DNA of 64,000 nt. It comes from Pseudoalteromonas luteoviolacea S2607 (lineage in GTDB: Bacteria; Pseudomonadota; Gammaproteobacteria; Enterobacterales; Alteromonadaceae). Positions 27,350-35,093 of the stretch are shown piece after piece; positions within the stretch are counted from its first letter, which is position 1, and every line of letters begins with the position of its first letter. The stretch is taken from NCBI RefSeq assembly GCF_001625575.1, contig NZ_AUXV01000072.1:354628-418627 (forward strand), in the 5' to 3' direction. The translations under genes and the position numbers were made by a program. The notes under the pieces were generated by a model. The model made no database searches and was not told where the DNA came from. It was given only the letters and a program-made list of their open reading frames with translations.

Positions 27350-27466
27350 ACTTGTCCTTCACTTTTTGTCTAATGCGACCATCAAATACGGTGGTCACAC
27401 ATATCAAGATCACAAGACCTCGAACGGGGTTAATCTTGAGCTGCATTGCAACTCAAATGCACGGAA

Positions 27467-28039
27467 TTAATTTATACTGAAACCTTCTGCGCTAAGCTTT
27501 TCTTGCCAAACCGTCAGCGGTTTAGACTGCGCAATCAGTTGATGTTGCTGAACGCCATCTTGCAGTAATGTCGTTACAAATACATCACCACTTTGCTTAC
27601 CATAACAAGTGTGTAGATCTGAAATCCCCAAACCCGGTGTAAGCGAAAAATGCGTTAGTAATGAATCAAACGCAGATTGCCCACAAATCTGGCCAATCAT
27701 GAGATCGTCACGACGCATCAATTCGATGTCATATTCATGCTCATGTTCAGCAACCAAAGCAACTAAAGTATTGGCGGCTTGTTGGCCTAACACAAAACGA
27801 TATGCAGTTTCACTAAAGTAGTAGACGGCATAGCTGTCGCCATTAGCAAACACGCCTTGGATACCTAAACCTGGGGCAATCAGCTTGTTGAGATTGATAC
27901 CCAGCTCTTTGTTAAGAAAAGGAGTCGTTTCGAAGCCACTAAAATCAATAACAACCTGACACTCCAATTTTCTGTAGGCATTTTGCGCAGGAACAGTACC
28001 CTGACGGTGCTTGGCAAAAATAATGGGTGAAAACGTCAT
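27467..28039 (-). CDS. Short GcvT-like folate-fold protein
   Basis: A 190-residue protein whose pattern (FSGFETTPFLNKELGINLNKL, YAVYYFSETAYRFVLG, then a C-terminal beta-rich part) follows the N-terminal domain of GcvT/YgfZ/SoxG-type proteins but lacks the second GcvT domain. YYFSETAYRFVLG closely echoes IYFFTETEYRLVV in the adjacent GcvT, suggesting a paralogue. Function is unknown; it lies at the head of the gcv genes and is divergent from a LysR regulator, so an accessory or regulatory role in one-carbon metabolism is a guess. Confidence 0.6.
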   Translation of the reverse strand: MTFSPIIFAKHRQGTVPAQNAYRKLECQVVIDFSGFETTPFLNKELGINLNKLIAPGLGIQGVFANGDSYAVYYFSETAYRFVLGQQAANTLVALVAEHEHEYDIELMRRDDLMIGQICGQSAFDSLLTHFSLTPGLGISDLHTCYGKQSGDVFVTTLLQDGVQQHQLIAQSKPLTVWQEKLSAEGFSIN

Positions 28040-28109
28040 ACAACCACCTTAGTGAAATTAAGATGAGCAAAAGTATAGGGTGGCGGATAACCAACAACAA
28101 ATTGTAATT

Positions 28110-28127
28110 ATTTATCAATTGATAAAT
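28110..28127. promoter_or_regulatory. LysR-type operator candidate (palindrome)
   Basis: A perfect 18-bp palindrome, ATTTATCAATTGATAAAT, sits between the divergent GcvT-like gene and lysR gene. It contains a T-N11-A core expected for LysR-type boxes. The 12-base core TTATCAATTGAT recurs at 28178-28189, inside the first codons of the lysR gene, 66 bp away. Autorepression together with control of the divergent gcv genes is inferred. Confidence 0.55.
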
Positions 28128-28168
28128 AATATTAATGTATTCGAGAATTATAAATAGCTTTTTTAAAT

Positions 28169-29014
28169 ATGAAGAACTTATCAATTGATGGCCTACGCAC
28201 GCTCGTCACGGTTGTAGAGGTCGGAGGTTTTGCCAAAGCGGGTGAACTGCTGGGTTTATCTCAACCAGCGGTCAGTTTACAGATCCGTAGATTAGAGGAC
28301 TTGCTCGGTTGCAAGCTGTTTAAAAAACAAGGCCAGAGACAAGTACTCAATCAATATGGCGAGTTGTTACTACCGCAGGCCAAACAAATGCTGCAATACA
28401 ATGACGCGATACTACAACAGTTTACCTCAGAGAGTGTGACAGGTCGTGTACGCCTTGGCATACCCAGTGAATTTGCCGCACGCATTTTGCCTGCTATTAT
28501 CGGCGACTTTGTATCTTTGTATCCAGATGTTGCACTGGAAGTAAAGTCAAGACTAAGTAAGCATTTACTTTCAGTGTCGAGACAAGACCAGTTTGACCTA
28601 GTACTCGCTTTAAATGAAGAGCTCGAGTCAATGTCTCATCCCGTATTTATGCGTGATCAACTGGTATGGGTGGGCGATTTAAATCTCGCAAAGCAAGAAG
28701 TCATTACTCTCGTTACTGCGCCTGAAGGGTGTATTTATCGCCGCAGAGCCATTGAAGCACTGCAAGAAAGCGGCCGTCCTTTTCGCATCGTATACAGCAA
28801 TGCCGATTTAACTGGTTTAACCGCAGCACTAAAAGAAGGGTTGGGCGTGACAGTACTTGCCAAAAGTACCGTACCGAGCGAGCTGACCTATCAACAGCAT
28901 ACACCTCACCTACCCGCTTTGGGGCAAATCGGCATCAGCTTAATTAAAAACACCCAAGAGTCGGCGCACGCTGTGAACAAACTGGCCGAATTTATTGCAC
29001 TGCGACTTGGGTAG
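28169..29014 (+). CDS. LysR family transcriptional regulator (LrhA-like)
   Basis: A 281-residue LysR-type regulator. The N-terminal winged helix-turn-helix (residues 5-65) contains GFAKAGELLGLSQPAVSLQIRR split across the recognition helix. The ligand-binding domain starts at GRVRLGIPSEFAARILP, as in LrhA-type members. It is transcribed divergently from the GcvT-like gene and gcvTHP with 129 bp between starts that hold a palindromic operator candidate. It is not a typical GcvA. The ligand is unknown. Confidence 0.85.
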   Translation: MKNLSIDGLRTLVTVVEVGGFAKAGELLGLSQPAVSLQIRRLEDLLGCKLFKKQGQRQVLNQYGELLLPQAKQMLQYNDAILQQFTSESVTGRVRLGIPSEFAARILPAIIGDFVSLYPDVALEVKSRLSKHLLSVSRQDQFDLVLALNEELESMSHPVFMRDQLVWVGDLNLAKQEVITLVTAPEGCIYRRRAIEALQESGRPFRIVYSNADLTGLTAALKEGLGVTVLAKSTVPSELTYQQHTPHLPALGQIGISLIKNTQESAHAVNKLAEFIALRLG

Positions 29015-29028
29015 TACCTTGCGGCGGT

Positions 29029-30195
29029 TTACTGGCCAACCGCCTGCTTTACAAATAAGTTTTTGATTGGGCCTAAATTATCTACCATGCTGAGCCCCAA
29101 ACCTCTAATTAACTTTTTGGCTGGATGACTGCCCTCAAAGAGTTCTTTTAAGCCCTGCATCATGGCAATGTGTTTTTGCGCGTCAAGCTTGCGAGTGCGT
29201 TCATATTCTCGAAGCACCGAATGCGCTGCAAACTCCGTATCATCACTCGAAAGAGCAGAGATTAAATGCGCGGCATCTTTAAGACCTAGGTTCATTCCCA
29301 AGCCCGCGAGCGGATGAATCGTATGCGCAGCATCACCCATCAACACCACCCGGCCTTTAAGCCATTGTTGCGCATAACGCATCGTCAATGGAAATACCGC
29401 TCTGTCGCTTTGCACTTCGCACAGTCCACACTGCATATCAATTGCCGCAGATAGTGATTTATTAAATGCCTGTGCATCCTGTGCCATTAATTGCTCAGCA
29501 TGCTCTGGAGAAGTAGACCAAACAATTGAATGCATGTTGTCTTCATGCAAAGGTAAAAATGCCAATGGCCCTGTCGGTAAAAATACTTGTCTGGCAACAT
29601 GCTCATGGGGCAAATCTGTCTTCACAGTTGCCACCAACGCATGATGGTCGTAGTCCCAAAAACTCAGTGGCAGATCAAATAATCGCCTTACGCCAGAGTT
29701 TGCGCCATCCGCAGCCACTAGCAATTTGCTCATCACTGGCATGCCAGAATCGAGCGTCACCAATACATCGGTTTCGGTTTGATGAATGGTGCTATAACGG
29801 CTTTCAAAGGCCAATGTTACCTGAGGGTATGCTTGCAACTTTTCATACAGCGCAAAGCGGATCGCATCATTTTCAATGATATGACCCAATTCTGGTAAAT
29901 CGAGAGAAGCGGCATCGAACGCAATTTTACCAAAGCTGTCTGCATCTCTTACGTCCATCGCAGAATACGGCGTTGCGCGACTTGCGACGATCTCGGGCCA
30001 TGCGCCTATCGATTCAAACAATTGCTGGCTTGCGAGACTGATTGCGCTAACGCGCATACTGTATTGCTCACCCAAAGGCGAAGGTGCTTTACCTGCGTCT
30101 AAAACCAGTACAGAAATGTTTTTTTGTGCCAAACCAAGTGCTAAGGTCAATCCGACACAACCACCGCCGACAATACAAACTTGCGCTTGTTGCAT
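29029..30195 (-). CDS. ubiI: FAD-dependent 2-octaprenylphenol hydroxylase (VisC/UbiI)
   Basis: A 388-residue UbiH/UbiF/VisC-type monooxygenase. The N-terminal FAD Rossmann motif is CIVGGGCVGLTLALGLA, and the second flavin motif is GDAAHTIHPLAGLGMNLGL near residue 280. It follows ubiH by ten bases in the order pepP-ubiH-visC known from enterobacteria, which supports UbiI (C5 hydroxylation in aerobic ubiquinone synthesis) over UbiF. Sequence alone would not fully separate these paralogues. Confidence 0.88.
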   Translation of the reverse strand: MQQAQVCIVGGGCVGLTLALGLAQKNISVLVLDAGKAPSPLGEQYSMRVSAISLASQQLFESIGAWPEIVASRATPYSAMDVRDADSFGKIAFDAASLDLPELGHIIENDAIRFALYEKLQAYPQVTLAFESRYSTIHQTETDVLVTLDSGMPVMSKLLVAADGANSGVRRLFDLPLSFWDYDHHALVATVKTDLPHEHVARQVFLPTGPLAFLPLHEDNMHSIVWSTSPEHAEQLMAQDAQAFNKSLSAAIDMQCGLCEVQSDRAVFPLTMRYAQQWLKGRVVLMGDAAHTIHPLAGLGMNLGLKDAAHLISALSSDDTEFAAHSVLREYERTRKLDAQKHIAMMQGLKELFEGSHPAKKLIRGLGLSMVDNLGPIKNLFVKQAVGQ

Positions 30196-30205
30196 AAAGC
30201 GTCCT

Positions 30206-31393
30206 TTATTTAACTCGGCCCATTAGCTGCTTGGCTAATGGCGCTTTGAAATTGGTAAACAGGCTCATTAACAGCAATCCACAGCTGCGTCCAAAAGCCA
30301 CCGTACGAGAATGATTTGAAAACAGGCGTACTAATCCATCGGTTAACGTCATCACACGACTAATATCACGCTCTCGTGCCACCTTATATGCTTGAGTGAA
30401 TGCATGGCTGCCCCATTCACTTACATCATGTTGTTTGAGGCACGCATTTAAACATTGAATATCACGTACACCCAAGTTAAAACCTTGCCCTGCAATGGGA
30501 TGTATAGCATGTGCAGCATTGCCAATGAGTACCACTCTATGATGTACCACGTCTGACACGCGCCCATGCACCAATGGATAACTACTGCGCATTCCCACCG
30601 CTTCGAAGATACCTCCGCGATAACCAAATTCTTGCTGTAACCGCGCTAAAAACTGCGCATCATCATAGGCCAACACGTCATCTAACGCTTCTCGGTTCAT
30701 GCACCACGCAACTGAATACCTATCATCACTCATAGGCAGCAGCGCCATAGGCCCTTGCGGTGTAAAACGCTCAAAGGCATGGCCTTTGTGGCCTTGTGCT
30801 ACTTTGACATTGGCAATCAAGGCGCCTTGTTCGTAAGGAAAGCTATTAAATTCAAGATTCAAAAGCGCACGCGTTGGCGATTGTGCGCCATCGGCAACAA
30901 CGAGCAAACTGGCTTGCAGGCTAACCTTCTGCTCTGAAGACGCTAAGGCTATCGAGACCTCTACATAGTCCAAATGTTGAGATAAGGATGACACCGTCGC
31001 AGGGCAAAATACCGTAATGTCGTGCTTTTGCAGCTGCTGATGCAGAAATTGTCCATAGGGGTTAACTTCAACAACATAGCCGAGTGCATCAACATCGTAC
31101 GCCTTTGGTTCGATGGTGGTTTTACCAAAGTGACCGCGATCAGACACATTGACTTGTAAAATGGGCTCGGCAAAACGCCACTCTTTACTAAACAGCTCTA
31201 ACCTACTCAAATAATCAATCGATTGCTCAGCCAGCGCGATACTTCGATCATCAAAGCTAGGGTGAGTATTAGCCTTTGGTACAAAAGCCTCTACCACAGC
31301 AATACGGCAATGAGGGTGTTGTTTTTTAATAGTTATGGCAGCGGTTGCTCCAGCCATCCCGCCACCTACGATTAGCACATCAAAGTGTTGCAA
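30206..31393 (-). CDS. ubiH: 2-octaprenyl-6-methoxyphenyl hydroxylase
   Basis: A 395-residue FAD monooxygenase of the ubiquinone pathway. The FAD motif is LIVGGGMAGATAAITIKK and the distal flavin motif is IGNAAHAIHPIAGQGFNLG. It lies 23 bases downstream of pepP and 10 upstream of ubiI, the conserved pepP-ubiH-ubiI order. It hydroxylates the ring at C1 during ubiquinone-8 synthesis. The two adjacent hydroxylases are clear paralogues sharing the GDAAH/GNAAH region. Confidence 0.92.
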   Translation of the reverse strand: MQHFDVLIVGGGMAGATAAITIKKQHPHCRIAVVEAFVPKANTHPSFDDRSIALAEQSIDYLSRLELFSKEWRFAEPILQVNVSDRGHFGKTTIEPKAYDVDALGYVVEVNPYGQFLHQQLQKHDITVFCPATVSSLSQHLDYVEVSIALASSEQKVSLQASLLVVADGAQSPTRALLNLEFNSFPYEQGALIANVKVAQGHKGHAFERFTPQGPMALLPMSDDRYSVAWCMNREALDDVLAYDDAQFLARLQQEFGYRGGIFEAVGMRSSYPLVHGRVSDVVHHRVVLIGNAAHAIHPIAGQGFNLGVRDIQCLNACLKQHDVSEWGSHAFTQAYKVARERDISRVMTLTDGLVRLFSNHSRTVAFGRSCGLLLMSLFTNFKAPLAKQLMGRVK

Positions 31394-31416
31394 GCCGATA
31401 CTCCTAAACTGTGCGA

Positions 31417-32730
31417 TTAGGCTTTTTGCATCAGTGCTTCAATCTGTTCGATAGATTTTGGCACATCAACTGTTAAGTTTTCATAACCCGCTTGCGTGAC
31501 CAGCAAGTCATCCTCAATACGCACACCTATGCCTTTATACTTTGCTGGCACTTCTGCATCTTCGTCAAAGTACAAGCCAGGCTCAATGGTTAACACCATA
31601 CCAGCTTCAAATGGACGATCCGCTTCATCCAGTTTGTACTCACCCACATCGTGTACATCTAAACCTAGCCAGTGACCTAGTCCATGCATGTAAAACGCTT
31701 TACACGCCTGCGCTTCAACGAGTTCGTCTACGGTACCCGCGAGAATGCCAAGTTCAACCAAACCTGCGGTTAGAATACGCATCACAACATTGTTCGCCTG
31801 CACCAAAGTACCGCCAGGTTTCACTTCCTCGAAAGCGGCCAGCTGTGCTTTTAATACCAAGTTATAAATGTCTTTTTGCGCATCGCTATATTGGCCACTG
31901 ACCGGAAAGGTGCGCGTAATATCTGCAGCATACCCTTCAAGCTCACAGCCTGAGTCGATCAAGATCAAATCGCCCTGTGTTAGCTCATCACTGTTCTCGG
32001 TATAATGTAAAATGTTGGCATTGTTGCCTGAGCCCACAATCGTACCGTACGCAGGGTAGCGTGCGCCATTCATCGCATAGTGATGGTGGATCTCCGCTTC
32101 TAGCTGATACTCCGTCGCCCCTGCTTTGGCAAACTGCATTGCTCTAACGTGTGCTTCGGCACTGATTTTTGCCGCTTTTCTCATGACTTCTATTTCAGCG
32201 TCAGACTTAAACAGACGCATTTCATGAATGAGTGGGCGAATATCTTGAATAACTTCTGGCGCGCGATAACCTTTTTTTGGCGCACCGCGCAAAGTTGACA
32301 ATACAGTCCAAATTTTGTCGTCAAATGCGCCGTAAGTCCCTTGTGCAAAATACAGTGTCTGTCGACCATTGATGAAGGTAAGCAACTCGTTATCTAATTC
32401 ACTGAGCGCATAGGTTTCGTCCATCGAAAATTGGCTTTTTGCCTTTTCAAAACCTACACGACGGCCGTGCCATACCTCTGCCAATTTGTCTTTATTACGA
32501 CAAAACAAAATGCTACTAGCCACACCGTCTTTATCTTTGCTCAGTATCAGTACGGCATCTGGCTCTTTAAAACCAGTTAAGTAAAAGAAGTCGCTGTCTT
32601 GGCGAAACGGAAACTCAGTGTCGCGGCTTCGCGTGATCTCAGATGCTGCGGGGATCACCGCAACAGAATTGTTTTTTAGGCTTTGCAGTAGCCTCTGTCG
32701 ACGAGCTACAAATTCTTCATTTTTTATCAT
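31417..32730 (-). CDS. pepP: Xaa-Pro aminopeptidase P
   Basis: A 437-residue M24-family metallopeptidase. The N-terminal domain (1-170) is the AMP_N type. Metal ligands are visible as ILIDSGCELEGYAADITRTF (two Asp), HGLGHWLGLDVHDVG (His), LTIEPGLYF (Glu) and VRIEDDLLVT (Glu). It removes N-terminal residues preceding proline. Two bases separate it from ygfB, so the genes are translationally linked. Confidence 0.96.
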   Translation of the reverse strand: MIKNEEFVARRQRLLQSLKNNSVAVIPAASEITRSRDTEFPFRQDSDFFYLTGFKEPDAVLILSKDKDGVASSILFCRNKDKLAEVWHGRRVGFEKAKSQFSMDETYALSELDNELLTFINGRQTLYFAQGTYGAFDDKIWTVLSTLRGAPKKGYRAPEVIQDIRPLIHEMRLFKSDAEIEVMRKAAKISAEAHVRAMQFAKAGATEYQLEAEIHHHYAMNGARYPAYGTIVGSGNNANILHYTENSDELTQGDLILIDSGCELEGYAADITRTFPVSGQYSDAQKDIYNLVLKAQLAAFEEVKPGGTLVQANNVVMRILTAGLVELGILAGTVDELVEAQACKAFYMHGLGHWLGLDVHDVGEYKLDEADRPFEAGMVLTIEPGLYFDEDAEVPAKYKGIGVRIEDDLLVTQAGYENLTVDVPKSIEQIEALMQKA

Positions 32731-32732
32731 AA

Positions 32733-33296
32733 TTAATGCACTGTTTTAGAAGTGGACGCGTCGCCTTGCTCTCGACCCATTTCAGCAAAGCACAGCAGCG
32801 CAGACACACGAATATACTCTACGACTTCATGGAATGCCTGCTTGTCTTCTTCTGTATCGTCAAAATGTGTATCAAGTTTGGTGATTTCACTAAAATCGCT
32901 GATCACTTCTTTGACATCTGCCGATAGCTTTCCATAGTCTTTTTGTTTTAAACCAAAACCAAGTAGGAATCCTGATACCCATGCAACAAGGGCATTGGCT
33001 TGATCGATGAGCGCTTCGTCTTCCTGTGGTAAATACACCTCAAACGTGTATTCAGGATCGTTAAAGTGTTCTACAACTAACTTGTATAATTCTGCCAAAA
33101 ATACTTTTAACTCAACACCAAAGCCCTGACCATCATTAAACACATCACTGAGTAAGCCTAGGTACTCTTTTTCATCGATGTTTAAGCCGCATGCCAAAAT
33201 GCCGCTGATGGTGCCATGTACTTCTGAAGGTGCTACAAAAATACCGTGTTTCTCCAGCAATAACTGAGCTTGCTGATAGTCTTTTAGTTCGATCAT
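32733..33296 (-). CDS. ygfB: UPF0149 family protein YgfB
   Basis: A 187-residue UPF0149 protein. Family features are HGTISGILACGLN near residue 25, ALVAWVSGFLLGFGL in the middle, and VVEYIRVSALLCFAEMG at the C-terminus. It heads the ygfB-pepP-ubiH-ubiI string on the minus strand, divergent from 6S RNA, as in enterobacteria. Its molecular role is not well defined. In E. coli, zapA lies between ygfB and ssrS; no zapA frame is present here. Confidence 0.9.
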   Translation of the reverse strand: MIELKDYQQAQLLLEKHGIFVAPSEVHGTISGILACGLNIDEKEYLGLLSDVFNDGQGFGVELKVFLAELYKLVVEHFNDPEYTFEVYLPQEDEALIDQANALVAWVSGFLLGFGLKQKDYGKLSADVKEVISDFSEITKLDTHFDDTEEDKQAFHEVVEYIRVSALLCFAEMGREQGDASTSKTVH

Positions 33297-33616
33297 AAGG
33301 CTTAATTCTCATTCACTTGATAGCGTTAATGCTACCATTCGAAGTATAGCAACTCCAACGAATTGTCTGTCATACAGAGAAAAAACCCTTGTTTTATATC
33401 TGACAATTGCCGTTTGTGTTATTCGTACACAATTTTTACGTACATGTATGCTTTGCGAGCCAATAAAGTCTTATAACTCTCGTACGCGTGCGTTTGTATG
33501 TACGTAAAATCAACAAAATCAGACCACTGTTTATGAAGTGTTGTTTTTCGCAGCAAACAGACGAGTTTTTTTCAAATTTAGGTTTAAGCTAGCCAAGATG
33601 TCTTATATACTTAAAG
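33297..33616. promoter_or_regulatory. Intergenic ygfB/ssrS region with promoter and long inverted repeat
   Basis: This 320-bp gap has no convincing gene. It holds a perfect 12-bp inverted repeat, TTTTACGTACAT at 33434-33445 and its complement at 33498-33509, separated by 52 bp. A -10-like TATACT at 33606-33611 places a start near 33618, matching the 5' side of 6S RNA. A -35 hexamer is not clear. Function of the inverted repeat is unknown. Confidence 0.5.
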
Positions 33617-33798
33617 CGTTCCCTAGCTCGCCGGACAGTGGATTATGTCCCTGAGCCGATAAACTTTTTTAAGGGATGCAGTTTATCCACTTTTGCGCAA
33701 GCTTGGCAGGTACCGAGAAGCCTACGGTGGGTTGTTGCCTTCCGCCTTGAACCTTAGGGTTCAAGGACTTATATCCGCATCCGCGCAGCCGGGGACAC
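33617..33798 (+). ncRNA. ssrS: 6S RNA
   Basis: Conserved 6S RNA segments are visible: GTCCCTGAGCCGATA at 33647-33661, CCGAGAAGCC near 33715, and the hairpin CCTTGAACC...GGTTCAAGG at 33745-33766. The ends pair (GTTCCC near 33618 with GGGGAC at 33791-33796), giving the closed-rod shape of about 182 nt. 6S RNA mimics an open promoter and sequesters sigma-70 RNA polymerase in stationary phase. Its position beside ygfB agrees with enterobacterial order, although the usual downstream 5-formyl-THF cyclo-ligase gene is replaced here by a convergent acyltransferase. Exact ends are estimated. Confidence 0.93.
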
Positions 33799-33846
33799 TT
33801 ATACCCCCATCTTGTAAGTTTAATTTTCTTCACATTACAAATACAA

Positions 33847-33878
33847 AAAAACGCCCAAAGGTTGCCCTTTGAACGCTT
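33847..33878 (-). terminator. Terminator of the acyltransferase gene
   Basis: On the minus strand GCGTTCAAAGG pairs with CCTTTGGGCGT (two wobble pairs) around a GCAA loop, followed by a T-run. It lies just past the acyltransferase stop and between it and the convergent 6S RNA. Confidence 0.6.
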
Positions 33879-33901
33879 AGTTTTGTTCGTTATTCAGTAT
33901 G

Positions 33902-34999
33902 TTAAATCGACGACTTTCTTTTCACTGGCTGTGCGTACATAGATAGCACAAATTCTTTCAACTCTTGTGGTACAGACTCAAGATTATTATTGAAACATGC
34001 CGTCTCTTCGTGACTACTTTGCCCCGCTTCTCCAGCGGCTAAATAGTTGCTTGAATGAAGGTGATAATTTTCAATGATTTGTTTATCAATGATCTCAGCA
34101 AGTTGCTCTGGCGTTTCAAACTCATCATTAATCGGGGTACCAAATGCAACATGGACATTGCCTTTATCAGCACTAAAGCCATCAATGATACTCTTGATAT
34201 CTTCGCCTTCAGCTTTTTGGTACTCGCCAAATTGCTGCTTATGGTAAAGCTCTTTCGCTTTTGCCAGCGCACATGGCTCGTATTGATAAGAAATAGAAAC
34301 CGGTACCACTTTTAATTTACGGACATAGTCAGAAAACGGGAGTTTAAGTCTTCGACCGTGTAGTTGCAGCATTTTCAGAAGTGCTGGATCGGTAAAATCA
34401 ATGCCATCTTTAGCGCGGCCTTCTTTTTGCGCAATCCAGATAGAGTGGCCTTCATCCAATGAGTCATGTATGTAGCCAGATAATTGAGACAAGGCCTTAA
34501 GCATCTCTTTTGGTGCTTTTGCCGAGCGCTTCACAATAAAGCTTTTGTTGAGCCTCATCAATTCAGTGATATACGGCACTTGCAATAGGTTATCACCAAT
34601 CGCTATTCGCACAGTTGGCAAATTGTTTTGATGTAGTCCCCAATTCATTAGGGCAGGATCTAGGACAATATCGCGGTGATTTGAGATAAACAAATAAGCA
34701 CAGTCTTTATCCAGTTGCTCTAGGCCTGAATAAGTCACTTTATCCGTTGTGCGCTCAATCAGCATTGACAGGTAAGTGGCAACCTCATTTTGAACAGCCT
34801 CTACATTGTTAACAGTGCGCCACTTTAACTTTAAGCGCGCACGCACCAGTGGACGGCTCACTTTAGGGCAAGCAGCAATCCACTTTGGTAAATTATGTTC
34901 AGCAATGACATCCAAAAACTGCTCATCGGCTAACAGCCTAGCCAATGCAGCTGGTACTTCTTCATCGTTATAAGGTCTTATATCTGCGTATTTATCCAC
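33902..34999 (-). CDS. Glycerophospholipid acyltransferase-like protein
   Basis: A 365-residue protein of the PlsB/PlsC-type acyltransferase fold. The catalytic HX4D box is FISNHRDIVLDP near residue 107, followed by FIVKRSAKAPKEM and IWIAQKEGRAKDGID, which fit the glycerophosphate-binding blocks. It is longer than PlsC (about 245) and lacks obvious membrane segments. Substrate (lysophosphatidate or other acyl acceptor) cannot be assigned. It stands alone, convergent with 6S RNA. Confidence 0.75.
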   Translation of the reverse strand: MDKYADIRPYNDEEVPAALARLLADEQFLDVIAEHNLPKWIAACPKVSRPLVRARLKLKWRTVNNVEAVQNEVATYLSMLIERTTDKVTYSGLEQLDKDCAYLFISNHRDIVLDPALMNWGLHQNNLPTVRIAIGDNLLQVPYITELMRLNKSFIVKRSAKAPKEMLKALSQLSGYIHDSLDEGHSIWIAQKEGRAKDGIDFTDPALLKMLQLHGRRLKLPFSDYVRKLKVVPVSISYQYEPCALAKAKELYHKQQFGEYQKAEGEDIKSIIDGFSADKGNVHVAFGTPINDEFETPEQLAEIIDKQIIENYHLHSSNYLAAGEAGQSSHEETACFNNNLESVPQELKEFVLSMYAQPVKRKSSI

Positions 35000-35093
35000 T
35001 AAATTACTCTTACTGATCTGGATCGTGTGACAAAAAACGGCCTATTCTATCCCGCTCTCCGAAGAGATGCTAAGAATATCAAGTCTGACCACA

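Noticed and set aside
27350..28168. Glycine riboswitch upstream of gcvT or the GcvT-like gene
   Set aside because: Neither the 117-bp gap nor the 129-bp divergent region shows the conserved glycine aptamer core; the latter is AT-rich with a LysR-type palindrome.
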